A stretch of DNA of 64,000 bases from Microbispora sp. H13382 (GCF_014161445.1 NZ_JABBXA010000027.1:50122-114121); one strand, 5' to 3'. Positions 35,301 through 46,559 are shown, numbered from the stretch's first letter. Program-made: numbers and translations. Notes: generated by a model not told the origin, from the letters alone.

Positions 35301-36686
35301 GTGGTGCGACGTGAGCGGTGGATGGTGGTGGCCACCCTCGCCCTGCTGCAGATCTTCGTCGTCCTCGCGGGTACTTACTTGGTCACCCATGACGCCGACA
35401 GGACCCCGGCTCCGGTCGCGTCTCCGAAGCCGACCCCGATCCCCCTGGTGACCGCGGGTCCGGTTCTGGCCGCGGCGGGGGACGGGGCTCTCCCCGCCAA
35501 GGGTACTTTGACCACCCGGCTCGCCGCTGCGATGGGTGACCCCGCACTGGGCGGCAGCGTGGCCGGGATCGTGCTCGACGCCGTCACGGGAGAACCTATA
35601 TACGACGGCCGCTCGGGCACCGCCATCACCCCGGCCTCGACCACCAAGGTGGTCACCGCGCTGACGGTGCTGGCCACGGTGGGGCCGGACGCCCGCCTGG
35701 CCACGCGGGTCGTGCGGGGGACCTCCGCCACGTCGATCGTCCTGGTCGGCGGCGGCGACCCGACCCTGGCCGGCCCGGCCACCAGCGCCGCGGAACAGAG
35801 GAGGATCTACCCGAGGCCGGCGTCGCTCGCCCGGCTCGCCTCGACCACGGCCAAGGCGCTCAAGGCGGCGAAACTCGCCTCGGTGGACCTGTCGTACGAC
35901 ACCTCGCTGTTCGCCGGGCCGCGGACGGCGCCGGGCTGGAAGCCGACGTACATCCCGGAGGGCAGCGTCGCCCCCGTGGCCGCGCTCATGATGGACGAGG
36001 GCCGGGCACGCAACGGCGCACGCTATCCGGACCCGGCACGGGCCACCGCCGACGCGTTCGCCTCGCTGCTCAGGAAGAACGGCATCAAGGTGGGCAAGAA
36101 TGTCGACTCGGCCAGGGCGGCGCCCACCGCGCAGGAACTGGCCCGGGTCGAGTCCGGCCCGGTCTACGCGCTCGTCGAGCGGATGCTCACGCACAGTGAC
36201 AACGATCTGGCCGAGGCGCTCGCCCGCCATGCGGCCGTCAAGGAAGGTCTCCCGCACACCTTCGAGGGCGTGCCCGCGGCGGTCCGGCGCGTGCTCACCC
36301 GCCTCGGCGTGACCGACGGCGTGGAGGTCCACGACGGCAGCGGGCTCTCCACGAAGAACCGGATCACGCCGACCGCCCTCGCCCGCATCCTGGCCGTGGC
36401 GGCGTCCTCCGCCCATCCGGAGCTGCACTCGCTGATCAGCGGCCTGCCGGTCGCGGGATTCACCGGGACTCTGCACAACCGCTATGAGAAGTCCGATTCG
36501 AGGGCGGGCGCCGGATTGGTGCGCGCGAAGACGGGCACTTTGAACGGGGTGAACACCCTGGCAGGCATCGCGTACACCTCCGACGGCCGGTTGCTGACCT
36601 TCGCGTTCATGGCCGACCAGGTGGCCAACCCGCCGGAGGCGATCGCCGCGCTCGACAAGATGGCCACGATCGTCTCCCAAAGCTGA
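35301..36686 (+). CDS. dacB: D-alanyl-D-alanine carboxypeptidase/endopeptidase (PBP4 type)
   Basis: 461-aa class C penicillin-binding protein that trims or opens peptidoglycan cross-links outside the membrane. A membrane anchor lies at about 9–27. The three active-site motifs are SxxK (PASTTKVV), SxN (SDNDLAEAL) and KTG (AKTGTLNGV). The large insert between SxxK and SxN is the domain typical of DacB/PBP4. The GTG at 35301 follows GAGGGCGTA. First gene of a co-directional run into the DUF2342, tilS and hpt genes. Confidence 0.93.
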   Translation: MVRRERWMVVATLALLQIFVVLAGTYLVTHDADRTPAPVASPKPTPIPLVTAGPVLAAAGDGALPAKGTLTTRLAAAMGDPALGGSVAGIVLDAVTGEPIYDGRSGTAITPASTTKVVTALTVLATVGPDARLATRVVRGTSATSIVLVGGGDPTLAGPATSAAEQRRIYPRPASLARLASTTAKALKAAKLASVDLSYDTSLFAGPRTAPGWKPTYIPEGSVAPVAALMMDEGRARNGARYPDPARATADAFASLLRKNGIKVGKNVDSARAAPTAQELARVESGPVYALVERMLTHSDNDLAEALARHAAVKEGLPHTFEGVPAAVRRVLTRLGVTDGVEVHDGSGLSTKNRITPTALARILAVAASSAHPELHSLISGLPVAGFTGTLHNRYEKSDSRAGAGLVRAKTGTLNGVNTLAGIAYTSDGRLLTFAFMADQVANPPEAIAALDKMATIVSQS

Positions 36687-36743
36687 CCGTCCCCCTCGCG
36701 GCTGCATGCGCGGCGAGAAGGCGAAGAACGTACGGTGGTGGGT

Positions 36744-37793
36744 ATGCAGGTGATCGACTGGGATCTGGCCGTCTCGACCGGGGTGCGCCTCGTGCGCCCC
36801 GGCCCTCAGGTGAGCCGCGAGGAGGCCAGGCAGGCGGTCCTCGAACTGCGGCGGCTGTCGCGGGACGCCGAGGGGCACGTGCGGGAGTTCACCCGCATCG
36901 ACTCGGCGCCGCCGGAGGCGGCGACCGTGGTCGACCGCCCCGGGTGGATCCGCGCGAACGTGGACGGCTTCCGGGTGGTGCTGGAGCCGCTGACGCAGAA
37001 GATGTCGAACGTGCCGGCGGTCGTCGGCGCGGTGGGCTCGCGCATCACCGGGCTCGAGGTCGGCGCGGTGCTGGCCTTCCTCGCCTCGCGGGTGCTCGGG
37101 CAGTACGAACTGTTCCTCCCGCCCGACCCCTCGGGCAACGCCCCGACCGGGCGGCTGACGCTGGTGGCGCCCAACATTGTGCACGCCGAGCGCGAGCTGG
37201 GGGTCGATCCCCGTGACTTCCGCCTGTGGGTGTGCCTGCACGAGGAGACCCACCGGGTGCAGTTCACCGGCGTTCCCTGGCTGCGGGAGTACGTCCGCGG
37301 CCAGATGACCGATTTCCTCCTCGCGTCCGAGATGGACCTGGCGACCCTGCTGGAGCGCCTGCGCGCCGCCTCCGACGCGGTGGCCGACGCCTTCAGGGGC
37401 GGCGAGGGCAACCTCATCGAGGCCATCCAGACGCCCGAGCAGAAGGCCGTGCTCGACCGGGTGACGGCCGTGATGACGCTCGTGGAGGGGCACGGCGACT
37501 ACGTCATGGACGCGGTGGGCCCGTCCGTCGTGCCGTCGGTGGCCGAGATCCGGGCCAAGTTCCAGCGCCGCCGCGAGGGCGGCTCGCGCTTCGACCAGCT
37601 CGTCCGCCGGCTGCTCGGCATCGAGCTCAAGATGAAGCAGTACGCCGAGGGCTCCCATTTCGTGCGCACCGTCGTGGACGAGGCCGGCATGGAGTCGTTC
37701 AACAAGGTGTGGACCTCGCCGGAGACCCTGCCCGACCGCCGGGAGATCGCCGACCCACACGCCTGGATGTCCCGCGTCCTCACCTCCACCTGA
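36744..37793 (+). CDS. Zinc-dependent metalloprotease, DUF2342 family
   Basis: 349-aa protein of the DUF2342 family, often described as a zinc-dependent or F420-biosynthesis-associated metallopeptidase. HEETHRVQF gives the HExxH zinc motif (about residue 170), and a downstream Glu in VEGHGDYVMDAV probably completes the site. It has no signal peptide. The gene sits between dacB and tilS as in many actinomycetes, but its substrate is unknown. The ATG at 36744 is preferred to the GTG nine bases earlier. Confidence 0.85.
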   Translation: MQVIDWDLAVSTGVRLVRPGPQVSREEARQAVLELRRLSRDAEGHVREFTRIDSAPPEAATVVDRPGWIRANVDGFRVVLEPLTQKMSNVPAVVGAVGSRITGLEVGAVLAFLASRVLGQYELFLPPDPSGNAPTGRLTLVAPNIVHAERELGVDPRDFRLWVCLHEETHRVQFTGVPWLREYVRGQMTDFLLASEMDLATLLERLRAASDAVADAFRGGEGNLIEAIQTPEQKAVLDRVTAVMTLVEGHGDYVMDAVGPSVVPSVAEIRAKFQRRREGGSRFDQLVRRLLGIELKMKQYAEGSHFVRTVVDEAGMESFNKVWTSPETLPDRREIADPHAWMSRVLTST

Positions 37794-37978
37794 CCACCTC
37801 CACCATCGTGATCTTGTAGTTTGTCGCAGAGACCCCATCTGACCTGCGTCGCATCCATCCGTGATCATGTAATAAATCGGACACCTCTGGGCCGACCTGG
37901 GCGGACCTCTCTCGTGATCACGCAGCGGCCGGGCCGGGGCGTTACCCGGCCCGCGAGCGGCACCGCCAGAATGGCCGC

Positions 37979-38983
37979 ATGGGCCCGCATCCCGCCGTCG
38001 CCGACGTCCGCCGTGCCGTACGGCTCTCGCTCGCGGACCTCGCCGTCCCGCGAGACGTGGTGGAGCCGCCGCTCGTTCTCGTGGCCTGCAGCGGCGGCGC
38101 CGACTCGCTGGCGCTGGCGGCGGCCACCGGTTTCGCGGCCCCGCGCCTCGGCCTGCGCGCCGGGCTGCTGACCGTCGACCACGGCCTGCAGGAGGGCTCG
38201 GCCGGGCGGGCCCGCGACGTCGTACGGCTCGCGCACTCGCTCGGTCTCGACCCGGCCGAGGCGCTGACCGTCACGGTCGGCACGGCCGGGGGCCCCGAGG
38301 CCGCGGCGCGGGAGGCCCGCTATGCCGCGCTGTCCGCCGCGGCCGGCCGGCTGGGCGCCGCCGCGGTCCTGCTCGGCCACACCCGCGACGACCAGGCGGA
38401 GACCGTGCTGCTGCGCCTGGCCCGGGGCAGCGGCTCGCGGTCGCTGTCCGGCATGGCGGAGGTCACCGGGATCTACCGGCGCCCCCTGCTGGGGCTCGGC
38501 CGCGAGCGGACCAGGCAGGCGTGCGACGCCCTCGGCCTGCGGCCCTGGGACGACCCGCACAACGACGATCCGGCGTACACAAGGGTCCGGGTGCGGCGCG
38601 ACGCTCTTCCGGCGCTGGAGGCAGCGCTGGGGCCGGGGATCGCCGAGGCGCTGGCGCGTACGGCGCGGCTGTGCCGGGACGACGCCGACGCCCTGGACGA
38701 GTGGGCGGACAGCGTCCACGCCAAGTCGCGGGGCCCCGGCGGGGAACTGGACGTGTCCGTCCTGGCCGGCGTGCCGGGGGCGGTGCGGCGGCGGGTCATC
38801 CGGCGGGCGGCCGTCGAGGCCGGGGCGCACGCCGCCGCGCTCGCGGCGGTGCACATCGAGGCGGTCGAGCGGCTGGTGACCGGCTGGCACGGGCAGAAGG
38901 GGGTGGACCTACCCGGGGGGGTAGGGGTGGTCAGGCGCTGTGGCACCCTTGTGTTCGCCGTGGACAACCTCTCGCTCGCGTAA
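37979..38983 (+). CDS. tilS: tRNA(Ile)-lysidine synthetase
   Basis: 334-aa N-type ATP pyrophosphatase that converts C34 of the CAU-anticodon tRNA-Ile to lysidine. The PP-loop is ACSGGADSLALA (about 38–49). HTRDDQAETVLLRLARGSG is the next conserved catalytic stretch, and RPLLG and the DPHNDDPAYTRVRVR segment are typical. The C-terminal part is short, as in actinobacterial TilS. The ATG at 37979 fits. hpt follows by 12 bases, probably the same transcript. Confidence 0.94.
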   Translation: MGPHPAVADVRRAVRLSLADLAVPRDVVEPPLVLVACSGGADSLALAAATGFAAPRLGLRAGLLTVDHGLQEGSAGRARDVVRLAHSLGLDPAEALTVTVGTAGGPEAAAREARYAALSAAAGRLGAAAVLLGHTRDDQAETVLLRLARGSGSRSLSGMAEVTGIYRRPLLGLGRERTRQACDALGLRPWDDPHNDDPAYTRVRVRRDALPALEAALGPGIAEALARTARLCRDDADALDEWADSVHAKSRGPGGELDVSVLAGVPGAVRRRVIRRAAVEAGAHAAALAAVHIEAVERLVTGWHGQKGVDLPGGVGVVRRCGTLVFAVDNLSLA

Positions 38984-38995
38984 GGAAAACCCCAG

Positions 38996-39553
38996 GTGGA
39001 CGCAGCCGACATGGGCAAGGATCTCTCCAGAGTCCTCATCTCCGAGCAGGAGCTGCAGGAGAAGATCAAGGAACTGGCGGGCCAGATCGACGCCGACTAC
39101 GCCGGCAGGGAACTGTTGATCGTCGGCGTGCTCAAGGGGGCGGTCATGGTCATGGCCGACCTCGCCCGCGCGCTGCACGTGCCCGTGCAGATGGACTGGA
39201 TGGCCGTCTCCTCGTACGGCGCCGGGACCAAGTCGTCCGGTGTCGTGCGGGTGCTGAAGGACCTCGACACCGACATCGCCGCCCGGCACGTGCTCGTGGT
39301 CGAGGACATCATCGACTCCGGGCTGACGCTCTCGTGGCTCATGAACAACCTGAAGTCGCGCAACCCGGCGTCGGTGGAGATCTGCACCCTGCTGCGCAAG
39401 CCGGACGCGGTGAAGGTGGAGTTGGACGTCCGTTACGTAGGTTTTGACATCCCCAACGAGTTCGTCATCGGGTTCGGCCTCGATTACGCGGAGCGCTATC
39501 GCAACCTGCCGTTCATCGGGACTCTTGCGCCTCATGTGTACGGAGGGGAGTAA
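38996..39553 (+). CDS. hpt: Hypoxanthine phosphoribosyltransferase
   Basis: 185-aa purine-salvage enzyme making IMP/GMP from PRPP and the base. VLVVEDIIDSGLTLSWL is the PRPP-binding loop, and the N-terminal part LLIVGVLKGAVMVMADL and WMAVSSYGAGTKSSG are diagnostic. The start may be the GTG at 38996 or the ATG at 39011 (MGKDLSRVLIS); the first matches longer relatives. Lies between tilS and ftsH as in most actinobacteria. Confidence 0.95.
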   Translation: MDAADMGKDLSRVLISEQELQEKIKELAGQIDADYAGRELLIVGVLKGAVMVMADLARALHVPVQMDWMAVSSYGAGTKSSGVVRVLKDLDTDIAARHVLVVEDIIDSGLTLSWLMNNLKSRNPASVEICTLLRKPDAVKVELDVRYVGFDIPNEFVIGFGLDYAERYRNLPFIGTLAPHVYGGE

Positions 39554-39821
39554 GCCCTTAGCGAAGTGACCCTCGGATCGTGCGTTATTGGGCGCCAGGT
39601 CGGGGAACACGGGGTTGGCTGACGTACGTTGGAAAGGCAAAGCCGGAGCCGCTCGGGCAGTTACTCGACGCGGCTGCCGGGTGTACCTTCGGATATCCGT
39701 GGGAGGCCGCTGAGGCCGGCCCGCGGTAGCCAGAAGGAGCGGTAAGGGATGCCGCGACCCCGGGTTCTCCCGGGGCAGGCCTTGGTCAGGAAGGGACGGG
39801 CCCGCCGGGGTTCCGCAACGG

Positions 39822-41828
<2,007 letters not shown>

Positions 41829-41830
41829 GC

Positions 41831-42427
41831 ATGGCCGAACCCATGGTGGGGCCGCCCCCCGGCTTCGACCACGACCGGATCGAGAAGGCGGTCCGGGAGA
41901 TCCTGTTCGCGATCGGGGAGGACCCCGATCGCGACGGGCTCCGGGACACCCCCGCCCGGGTGGCCAGGGCGTTCGCCGAGCAGTTCGCCGGGCTCGGTCA
42001 GCGCCCCGAGGACGCGCTGACCACGATGTTCGACGCGGACCACGACGAGATGGTGCTCGTCAAGGACATCGAGGTGATGTCCACCTGCGAGCACCATCTG
42101 CTCCCGTTCCACGGCGTGGCCCACATCGGCTACACCCCGAACGAGAAGGGGCGCATCACCGGCCTGTCCAAGCTGGCCAGGCTGGTGGACGTCTACGCCC
42201 GCCGGCCGCAGGTCCAGGAGCGGATGACCTCCCAGATCGCCGACGGCCTGATGAAGGTCCTCGAACCTCGGGGAGTGATCGTGGTGATCGAGGCCGAGCA
42301 CATGTGCATGACCATGCGCGGTGTGCGCAAACCCGGCGCCAAGACGCTCACCTCGGCCGTTCGCGGCGACTTCCGCACCTGCGAGGCGACCCGGGCCGAG
42401 GCCATGTCGCTGATCCTGCGCGGCTGA
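41831..42427 (+). CDS. folE: GTP cyclohydrolase I
   Basis: 198-aa enzyme making 7,8-dihydroneopterin triphosphate from GTP, the first step of folate synthesis. Zinc ligands are in STCEHHLLPFHG and MCMTMRGV; GRITGLSKLARLVD and RVQERMTSQI-like segments match the family. The ATG at 41831 starts two bases after the ftsH stop; longer in-frame starts overlap ftsH. First gene of the folate operon. Confidence 0.96.
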   Translation: MAEPMVGPPPGFDHDRIEKAVREILFAIGEDPDRDGLRDTPARVARAFAEQFAGLGQRPEDALTTMFDADHDEMVLVKDIEVMSTCEHHLLPFHGVAHIGYTPNEKGRITGLSKLARLVDVYARRPQVQERMTSQIADGLMKVLEPRGVIVVIEAEHMCMTMRGVRKPGAKTLTSAVRGDFRTCEATRAEAMSLILRG

Positions 42428-42501
42428 GCGCGGGCGAGGGCCGGTTGGGACGGCGCTCCTGCCCGACGGGCACCATGCCTCATGGCACTAGTCTTGACCC
42501 C

Positions 42502-43374
42502 ATGACCGCAGCGAGTGTGCCCGGTATGCCCGAGTCTGGGCGCTGTCTGGTCATGGGCGTGGTCAACGTGACCCCCGACTCGTTCTCCGACGGCGGGCAG
42601 TGGTTCGACGCCGACGTCGCGATCCGGCACGGCCTCGAGCTGGTGGCCGAGGGCGCCGACATCGTGGACGTGGGCGGTGAGTCCACCCGTCCGGGCGCGG
42701 CCCGCGTCTCCCTGGAGGAGGAGCTCCGCCGCGTCGAGCCGGTGATCCGCGCGCTCAGCCAGGAAGGCGTGACCGTCAGCGTCGACACCATGCGCGCGGA
42801 GGTGGCCGAGGCGGCCGTCGAGGCCGGGGCGAAGCTCGTCAACGACGTGAGCGGCGGGCTGGCCGACCCCGCCATGCCGCGGGTGGTGGCCGCGACCGGT
42901 GTGCCGTACGTCGTGATGCACTGGCGCGGGCACAGCCGCGACATGGAGAGCCGGGCCATCTACGGCGACGTCGTGACCGAGGTGGCGGAGGAACTGCGCA
43001 AGCGGGTCGACTCCGTGCTGGCCGAGGGTGTGCGGGAGGAGCAGATCGTGCTCGACCCCGGCCTCGGGTTCTCCAAGAACGCCGAGCACAACTGGGCCCT
43101 GCTGGCCGGCATCGGCGAGCTGAACCGCCTCGGCCGTCCGTTGCTGATCGGAGCGTCGCGCAAACGCTTCCTCGGCCGCCTCCTGGCGGGGCCGGACGGC
43201 GAGCCCAGGCCCTTCGACGGCAGCGACGACGCCACGCTCGCCGTCACCGCGCTCGCGGCGCGGGCCGGTGCCTGGTGCGTGCGGGTGCACCGGGTGCGGG
43301 CGAACGCGGATGCGGTGCGTGTGGCCGCGGTCTGGCGGGCAGCAGGCGTACGACACGCTGACGAGGGCCGGTGA
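42502..43374 (+). CDS. folP: Dihydropteroate synthase
   Basis: 290-aa TIM-barrel enzyme joining pteridine and p-aminobenzoate; target of sulfonamides. MGVVNVTPDSFSDGG is the first signature, DVGGESTRPGA the second, and VSVDTMRAEVA, KLVNDVSGG, DPGLGFSKNAEHN and GASRKRFLG follow in order. The ATG at 42502 follows a 74-base gap after folE. The C-terminus RVHRVRANADAVR has His-Arg where relatives often have Glu. The next gene starts four bases after the stop. Confidence 0.96.
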   Translation: MTAASVPGMPESGRCLVMGVVNVTPDSFSDGGQWFDADVAIRHGLELVAEGADIVDVGGESTRPGAARVSLEEELRRVEPVIRALSQEGVTVSVDTMRAEVAEAAVEAGAKLVNDVSGGLADPAMPRVVAATGVPYVVMHWRGHSRDMESRAIYGDVVTEVAEELRKRVDSVLAEGVREEQIVLDPGLGFSKNAEHNWALLAGIGELNRLGRPLLIGASRKRFLGRLLAGPDGEPRPFDGSDDATLAVTALAARAGAWCVRVHRVRANADAVRVAAVWRAAGVRHADEGR

Positions 43375-43378
43375 CGAG

Positions 43379-43825
43379 ATGCCGACAGGGACGCCGATGA
43401 AGGACATCGAGGAGCTCAACCAGGCGTTCTACAACGCCATCGAGAGCGGCGACCTCGACACGATGTCGGAGATCTGGATCGAGGACGTCCCGGGACGTCC
43501 GGCCATGTGCGTCCATCCCGGCTGGCCGATGCTGACCGGGCGGTCGGAGGTGCTCCGCTCGTGGGCGCTCATCATGGCCAACACGCCGTACATCCAGTTC
43601 GTGCTGACCGACGTGCAGACGACCGTGCTCGGCGACGTCGCCGTGGTCACCTGCGCGGAGAACATCCTGACGGCCGCCGACACCGACGAGCCGGGCTTCG
43701 CGGCCGGCCGGGTCGTCGCGTCCAGCACCTACGTGCGCACCGGGACCGGGTGGCGGCTGTGGCTCTACCACGGCTCACCGGTCCTGCAGAGCGACGACGA
43801 GGACGAGGAGGAGCAGGAGCCTTGA
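43379..43825 (+). CDS. NTF2-like protein inside the folate operon
   Basis: 148-aa SnoaL/NTF2-fold protein. The N-terminal helix region (KDIEELNQAFYNAIESGDLD) and the downstream GRPAMCVHPGWPMLTGRSEVLRSW then VVASSTYVRTGTGWRLWLYHGSP match a family commonly found between folP and folB in actinomycetes. The very acidic tail DDEDEEEQEP is notable. The ATG at 43379 is chosen; an ATG at 43397 is also possible. The stop overlaps the folB TTG start. Molecular role unknown; position suggests folate metabolism. Confidence 0.78.
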   Translation: MPTGTPMKDIEELNQAFYNAIESGDLDTMSEIWIEDVPGRPAMCVHPGWPMLTGRSEVLRSWALIMANTPYIQFVLTDVQTTVLGDVAVVTCAENILTAADTDEPGFAAGRVVASSTYVRTGTGWRLWLYHGSPVLQSDDEDEEEQEP

Positions 43826-44205
43826 CGGCACGGCCGACGACCAGTCGTGACACGGTTCGGTTGACGGGCCTGCGGGCCCGCGGCAGGCACGGCTGCCTGC
43901 CCGCTGAACGAGAGCTGGGCCAGGAGTTCGTGGTCGACGTGGCCCTGCGCTTCGACACCGCCCCGGCGGCGGCGGCCGACGACCTGACCCTCACGGTCGA
44001 CTACGGGGCGCTGGCGGGGGAGCTCGTCCGCATCGTGGAGGGCGAGCCGGTCAACCTCATCGAGACGCTCGCCGAGCGGCTGGCGGCGGCCTGCCTGGCC
44101 CACCAGCTGGTCGAGGAGGTGGAGGTCAGCGTGCACAAACCGGCGGCGCCCATCCCGCTGCCGTTCGACGACGTGGTGGTGACGATCAGAAGGGGGCGCG
44201 CATGA
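43822..44205 (+). CDS. folB: Dihydroneopterin aldolase
   Basis: 127-aa enzyme cleaving dihydroneopterin to 6-hydroxymethyl-dihydropterin and glycolaldehyde. RARGRHGCLPAERELGQEFVVDV contains the substrate-binding HGC-x-PxE-xxxGQ, and LTVDYGALA and NLIETLAERLA are the other signatures. The only reasonable start is the TTG at 43822, which overlaps the upstream TGA (TTGA), implying coupling. The stop overlaps the folK ATG in ATGA. Confidence 0.92.
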   Translation: MTARPTTSRDTVRLTGLRARGRHGCLPAERELGQEFVVDVALRFDTAPAAAADDLTLTVDYGALAGELVRIVEGEPVNLIETLAERLAAACLAHQLVEEVEVSVHKPAAPIPLPFDDVVVTIRRGRA

Positions 44206-44702
44206 GGGTCGTGATCGCGCTCGGCAGCAATCTCGGCCGCCGTATCGACAACCTCCAGGGGGCCCTCGACTCGCTGTTCGACGCCCCTGGGCTCACGTTC
44301 GTGGCGGTGTCGCCGGTTTACGAGACCGATCCGGTCGGCGGCCCCGAGCAGGGCCCGTACCTGAACGCGGTGGTGGTCGCCGAGAGCATGCTCGACCCCC
44401 GCACGCTGCTCGACCGCGCGCAGAGCGTCGAGACCGCCTTCGGCCGCGAGCGCAAGGAGCGGTGGGGCCCGAGGACGCTCGACGTGGACCTCATCGCGGT
44501 CGGCAACCTGATGTCCGACGACCCCGAGCTCACGCTCCCGCACCCCCGGGCGCACGAGCGGGCGTTCGTCCTGGTCCCGTGGGCGCAGGCCGATCCGGGG
44601 GCGGTGCTGCCCGGGCGCGGCTCGGTCGCGGCCCTGCTGGCCGACACGGACCAGAGCGGGGTACGGCTGCGCACCGACCTCGTGCTCGAACCCCCGGTCT
44701 GA
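44202..44702 (+). CDS. folK: HPPK, 6-hydroxymethyl-dihydropterin pyrophosphokinase
   Basis: 166-aa kinase that transfers pyrophosphate from ATP to 6-hydroxymethyl-dihydropterin. VIALGSNLGRRIDNL is the N-terminal signature, YETDPVGGPEQGPYLNAV the next, and RWGPRTLDVDLI contains the metal-binding Asp pair; LPHPRAHERAFVLVPW completes it. ATG overlaps the folB stop. End of the folate pathway genes in this operon. Confidence 0.95.
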   Translation: MRVVIALGSNLGRRIDNLQGALDSLFDAPGLTFVAVSPVYETDPVGGPEQGPYLNAVVVAESMLDPRTLLDRAQSVETAFGRERKERWGPRTLDVDLIAVGNLMSDDPELTLPHPRAHERAFVLVPWAQADPGAVLPGRGSVAALLADTDQSGVRLRTDLVLEPPV

Positions 44703-44721
44703 TCGACGAGGAGTCTCCCGC

Positions 44722-45171
44722 GTGAAGCCCAGCAATCCCGGCGTGCTCGTCGGTCTGGTGGTCGTGTTCGCCCTGCTCACCTGGGGGCTGCTGCGGCAGT
44801 TCTACTCCATGTTGCCGACCCTGCCGTGGACCGCGATCCCCACCACGCTGCTGCTGGCCGTCGGCGAGGTGTACACGGGCTGGCTGACCCGGGCGAGGAT
44901 CCTGCGCCACCCCGGCACCAAGCCCGTCGAGCCGCTCGCCGTCGCCCGTCTGGCGGCGCTGGCCAAGGCCACGGCGTACGCGGGGGCGGCGTTCGGCGGC
45001 GTCTTCGCCGGGTTCGTGCTGCGTGTGCTGGACCTGCTCGACCTGGACAAGCCCCGGCAGGACGCGTTCGTCGGAGGCGGGTCGTTCGTGGCCTGCGTGA
45101 TCCTGGTCTGTGCGGCGCTGTTCCTCGAACACTGCTGCCGGGTGCCCGGCAAGCCCTCCGGGGAGGCCTGA
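44722..45171 (+). CDS. DUF3180 membrane protein
   Basis: 149-aa membrane protein with four hydrophobic segments (about 6–24, 34–53, 70–98 and 116–136). Matches DUF3180, a family regularly found after folK in actinomycetes. VARLAALAKATAYAGAAFGG is its typical central stretch. Function unknown; the location suggests co-transcription with folK (19 bases). It ends four bases before the convergent nuoD-like gene. Confidence 0.82.
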   Translation: MKPSNPGVLVGLVVVFALLTWGLLRQFYSMLPTLPWTAIPTTLLLAVGEVYTGWLTRARILRHPGTKPVEPLAVARLAALAKATAYAGAAFGGVFAGFVLRVLDLLDLDKPRQDAFVGGGSFVACVILVCAALFLEHCCRVPGKPSGEA

Positions 45172-45175
45172 TCGG

Positions 45176-46369
45176 CTACTTGTCGATGTCTCCCACCACG
45201 AAGAACATCGAGCCGAGGATCGCGATCATGTCGGCGACCAGGTTGCCCGGCAGGATCTCCCGCAGCACCTGGATGTTGTTGTAGGAGGCGCTGCGCAGCT
45301 TGAGCCGCCACGGCGTCTTCTCGCCGCGTGACACGAGGTAGTAGCCGTTCAGGCCGAGCGGGTTCTCCGTCCAGGCGTACGTGTGACCTTCGGGCGCCTT
45401 CAGCACCTTCGGCAGCCGCTGGTTGATCGGCCCGGGCGGCAGGTGCCGCAGGCGCTCGGCACAGGCGTCGGCCAGGTCGAGGGAGACCTTGACCTGTTCG
45501 AGCAGCACCTGGAACCGGGCCTGGCAGTCCCCGGCCGACCGGGTCACGACCTTCACGGGCAGCTCGCCGTACGCGAGGTAGGGCTCGTCGCGCCGCAGGT
45601 CGAAGTCGACGCCCGAGGCTCGCGCGATCGGGCCGCTCACGCCGTACTGCATGATCGTCTCGCGGTCGAGCACGCCGACGCCGCGGGTGCGGGCCAGGAA
45701 GATCTCGTTGCCGGCGATCAGTTCCTCGATGTCGGGCAGCCTCCGGCGCACGGCCGCGACGGCGGCGGTGACGCGGTCGAGCCAGCCCAGGGGCAGCTCC
45801 TCCTTCAGGCCGCCCACCCGGTTGAACATGTAGTGCATGCGGCCGCCGGAGATCTCCTCCATGACGTGCTGCAGGGTCTCCCGCTCGCGGAAGGCGTAGA
45901 AGACCGGGGTGATCGCGCCGAGCTCCAGGGGATAGCTGCCGAGGAACATCAGGTGGCTGAGCACGCGGTTGAGCTCGGCCAGCAGCGTCCTGGCCCACAC
46001 CGCCCTGGGCGGCGGCTGCATGCCCAGCATACGCTCGACCGCGAGCACCACGCCCAGTTCGTTGGCGAACGCCGACAGCCAGTCGTGCCGGTTGGCCAGC
46101 ACGATGATCTGCCGGTAGTCGCGCACCTCGAACAGCTTCTCCGCGCCGCGGTGCATGTAGCCGACGATCGGCTCGGCGGCCGTGATGCGCTCGCCGTCGA
46201 GGACGAGCCGCAGCCGCAGCACGCCGTGGGTGGACGGGTGCTGCGGGCCGATGTTGAGGATCATGTCCTCGGTGGCCAGCTCCCTCGCCTGCACGGCGTC
46301 GGCTCCCGCGCCGAGCCCCACGATGCGTTCGGTGCGCCCGCCCTCCTGCTCGGTCGTCATGCCGTCCAT
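45176..46369 (-). CDS. Orphan NuoD-like subunit (NADH-quinone oxidoreductase 49 kDa)
   Basis: 397-aa protein with the NuoD hallmarks: NIGPQHPSTHGVLRL, EPIVGYMHRGAEKLFE, NRHDWLSAFANELG and ITPVFYAFRERE in order, and a C-terminus ending GSMFFVVGDIDK. The quinone-site His and Tyr regions appear present. No other nuo genes are nearby; actinomycetes often carry a second nuoD copy here, apart from the main complex I operon. Whether it assembles into complex I or a smaller hydrogenase-like module is unknown. The ATG at 46369 is preferred; 46360 is an alternative. Confidence 0.85.
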   Translation of the reverse strand: MDGMTTEQEGGRTERIVGLGAGADAVQARELATEDMILNIGPQHPSTHGVLRLRLVLDGERITAAEPIVGYMHRGAEKLFEVRDYRQIIVLANRHDWLSAFANELGVVLAVERMLGMQPPPRAVWARTLLAELNRVLSHLMFLGSYPLELGAITPVFYAFRERETLQHVMEEISGGRMHYMFNRVGGLKEELPLGWLDRVTAAVAAVRRRLPDIEELIAGNEIFLARTRGVGVLDRETIMQYGVSGPIARASGVDFDLRRDEPYLAYGELPVKVVTRSAGDCQARFQVLLEQVKVSLDLADACAERLRHLPPGPINQRLPKVLKAPEGHTYAWTENPLGLNGYYLVSRGEKTPWRLKLRSASYNNIQVLREILPGNLVADMIAILGSMFFVVGDIDK

Positions 46370-46443
46370 GCTTTCACGCTCATCACGCGGGAGCGAAGAC
46401 GGCGAAGGCATCAGCCGAACTCGACCACCGTCGCATGCCAACG

Positions 46444-46549
46444 TTGGGCAGACCCCTCGTCGACCGGCTCAAGGGCAGCTCCCTGCGATCTCAAGGAACT
46501 GCGTCCAGGATCACGCGGGCGATCGGAAATCAGGATCATTTTCGCCTTG
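46444..46549 (+). pseudogene. Decayed HigB-type toxin fragment
   Basis: Two short frames together resemble the middle of Gp49/HigB toxins: LGRPLVDRLKGSS in one frame, then, after an apparent frame shift near 46490, DLKELRPGSRGRSEIRIIFAL in the next. The usual LVAGDKAGNW end is missing. The fragment runs straight into the antitoxin remnant, so an internal deletion probably joined them. Confidence 0.6.
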
Positions 46550-46559
46550 TCTGAGCGTT

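Noticed and set aside
39554..39821. Possible RNA gene or riboswitch before ftsH
   Set aside because: No tRNA-like or known riboswitch pattern; simply a promoter-sized leader with GC-rich hairpins.
46182..46559. Upstream part of the plus-strand frame that contains the antitoxin remnant
   Set aside because: This part is antisense to the nuoD start and has no similarity to antitoxin N-termini; only 46560–46715 is supported.
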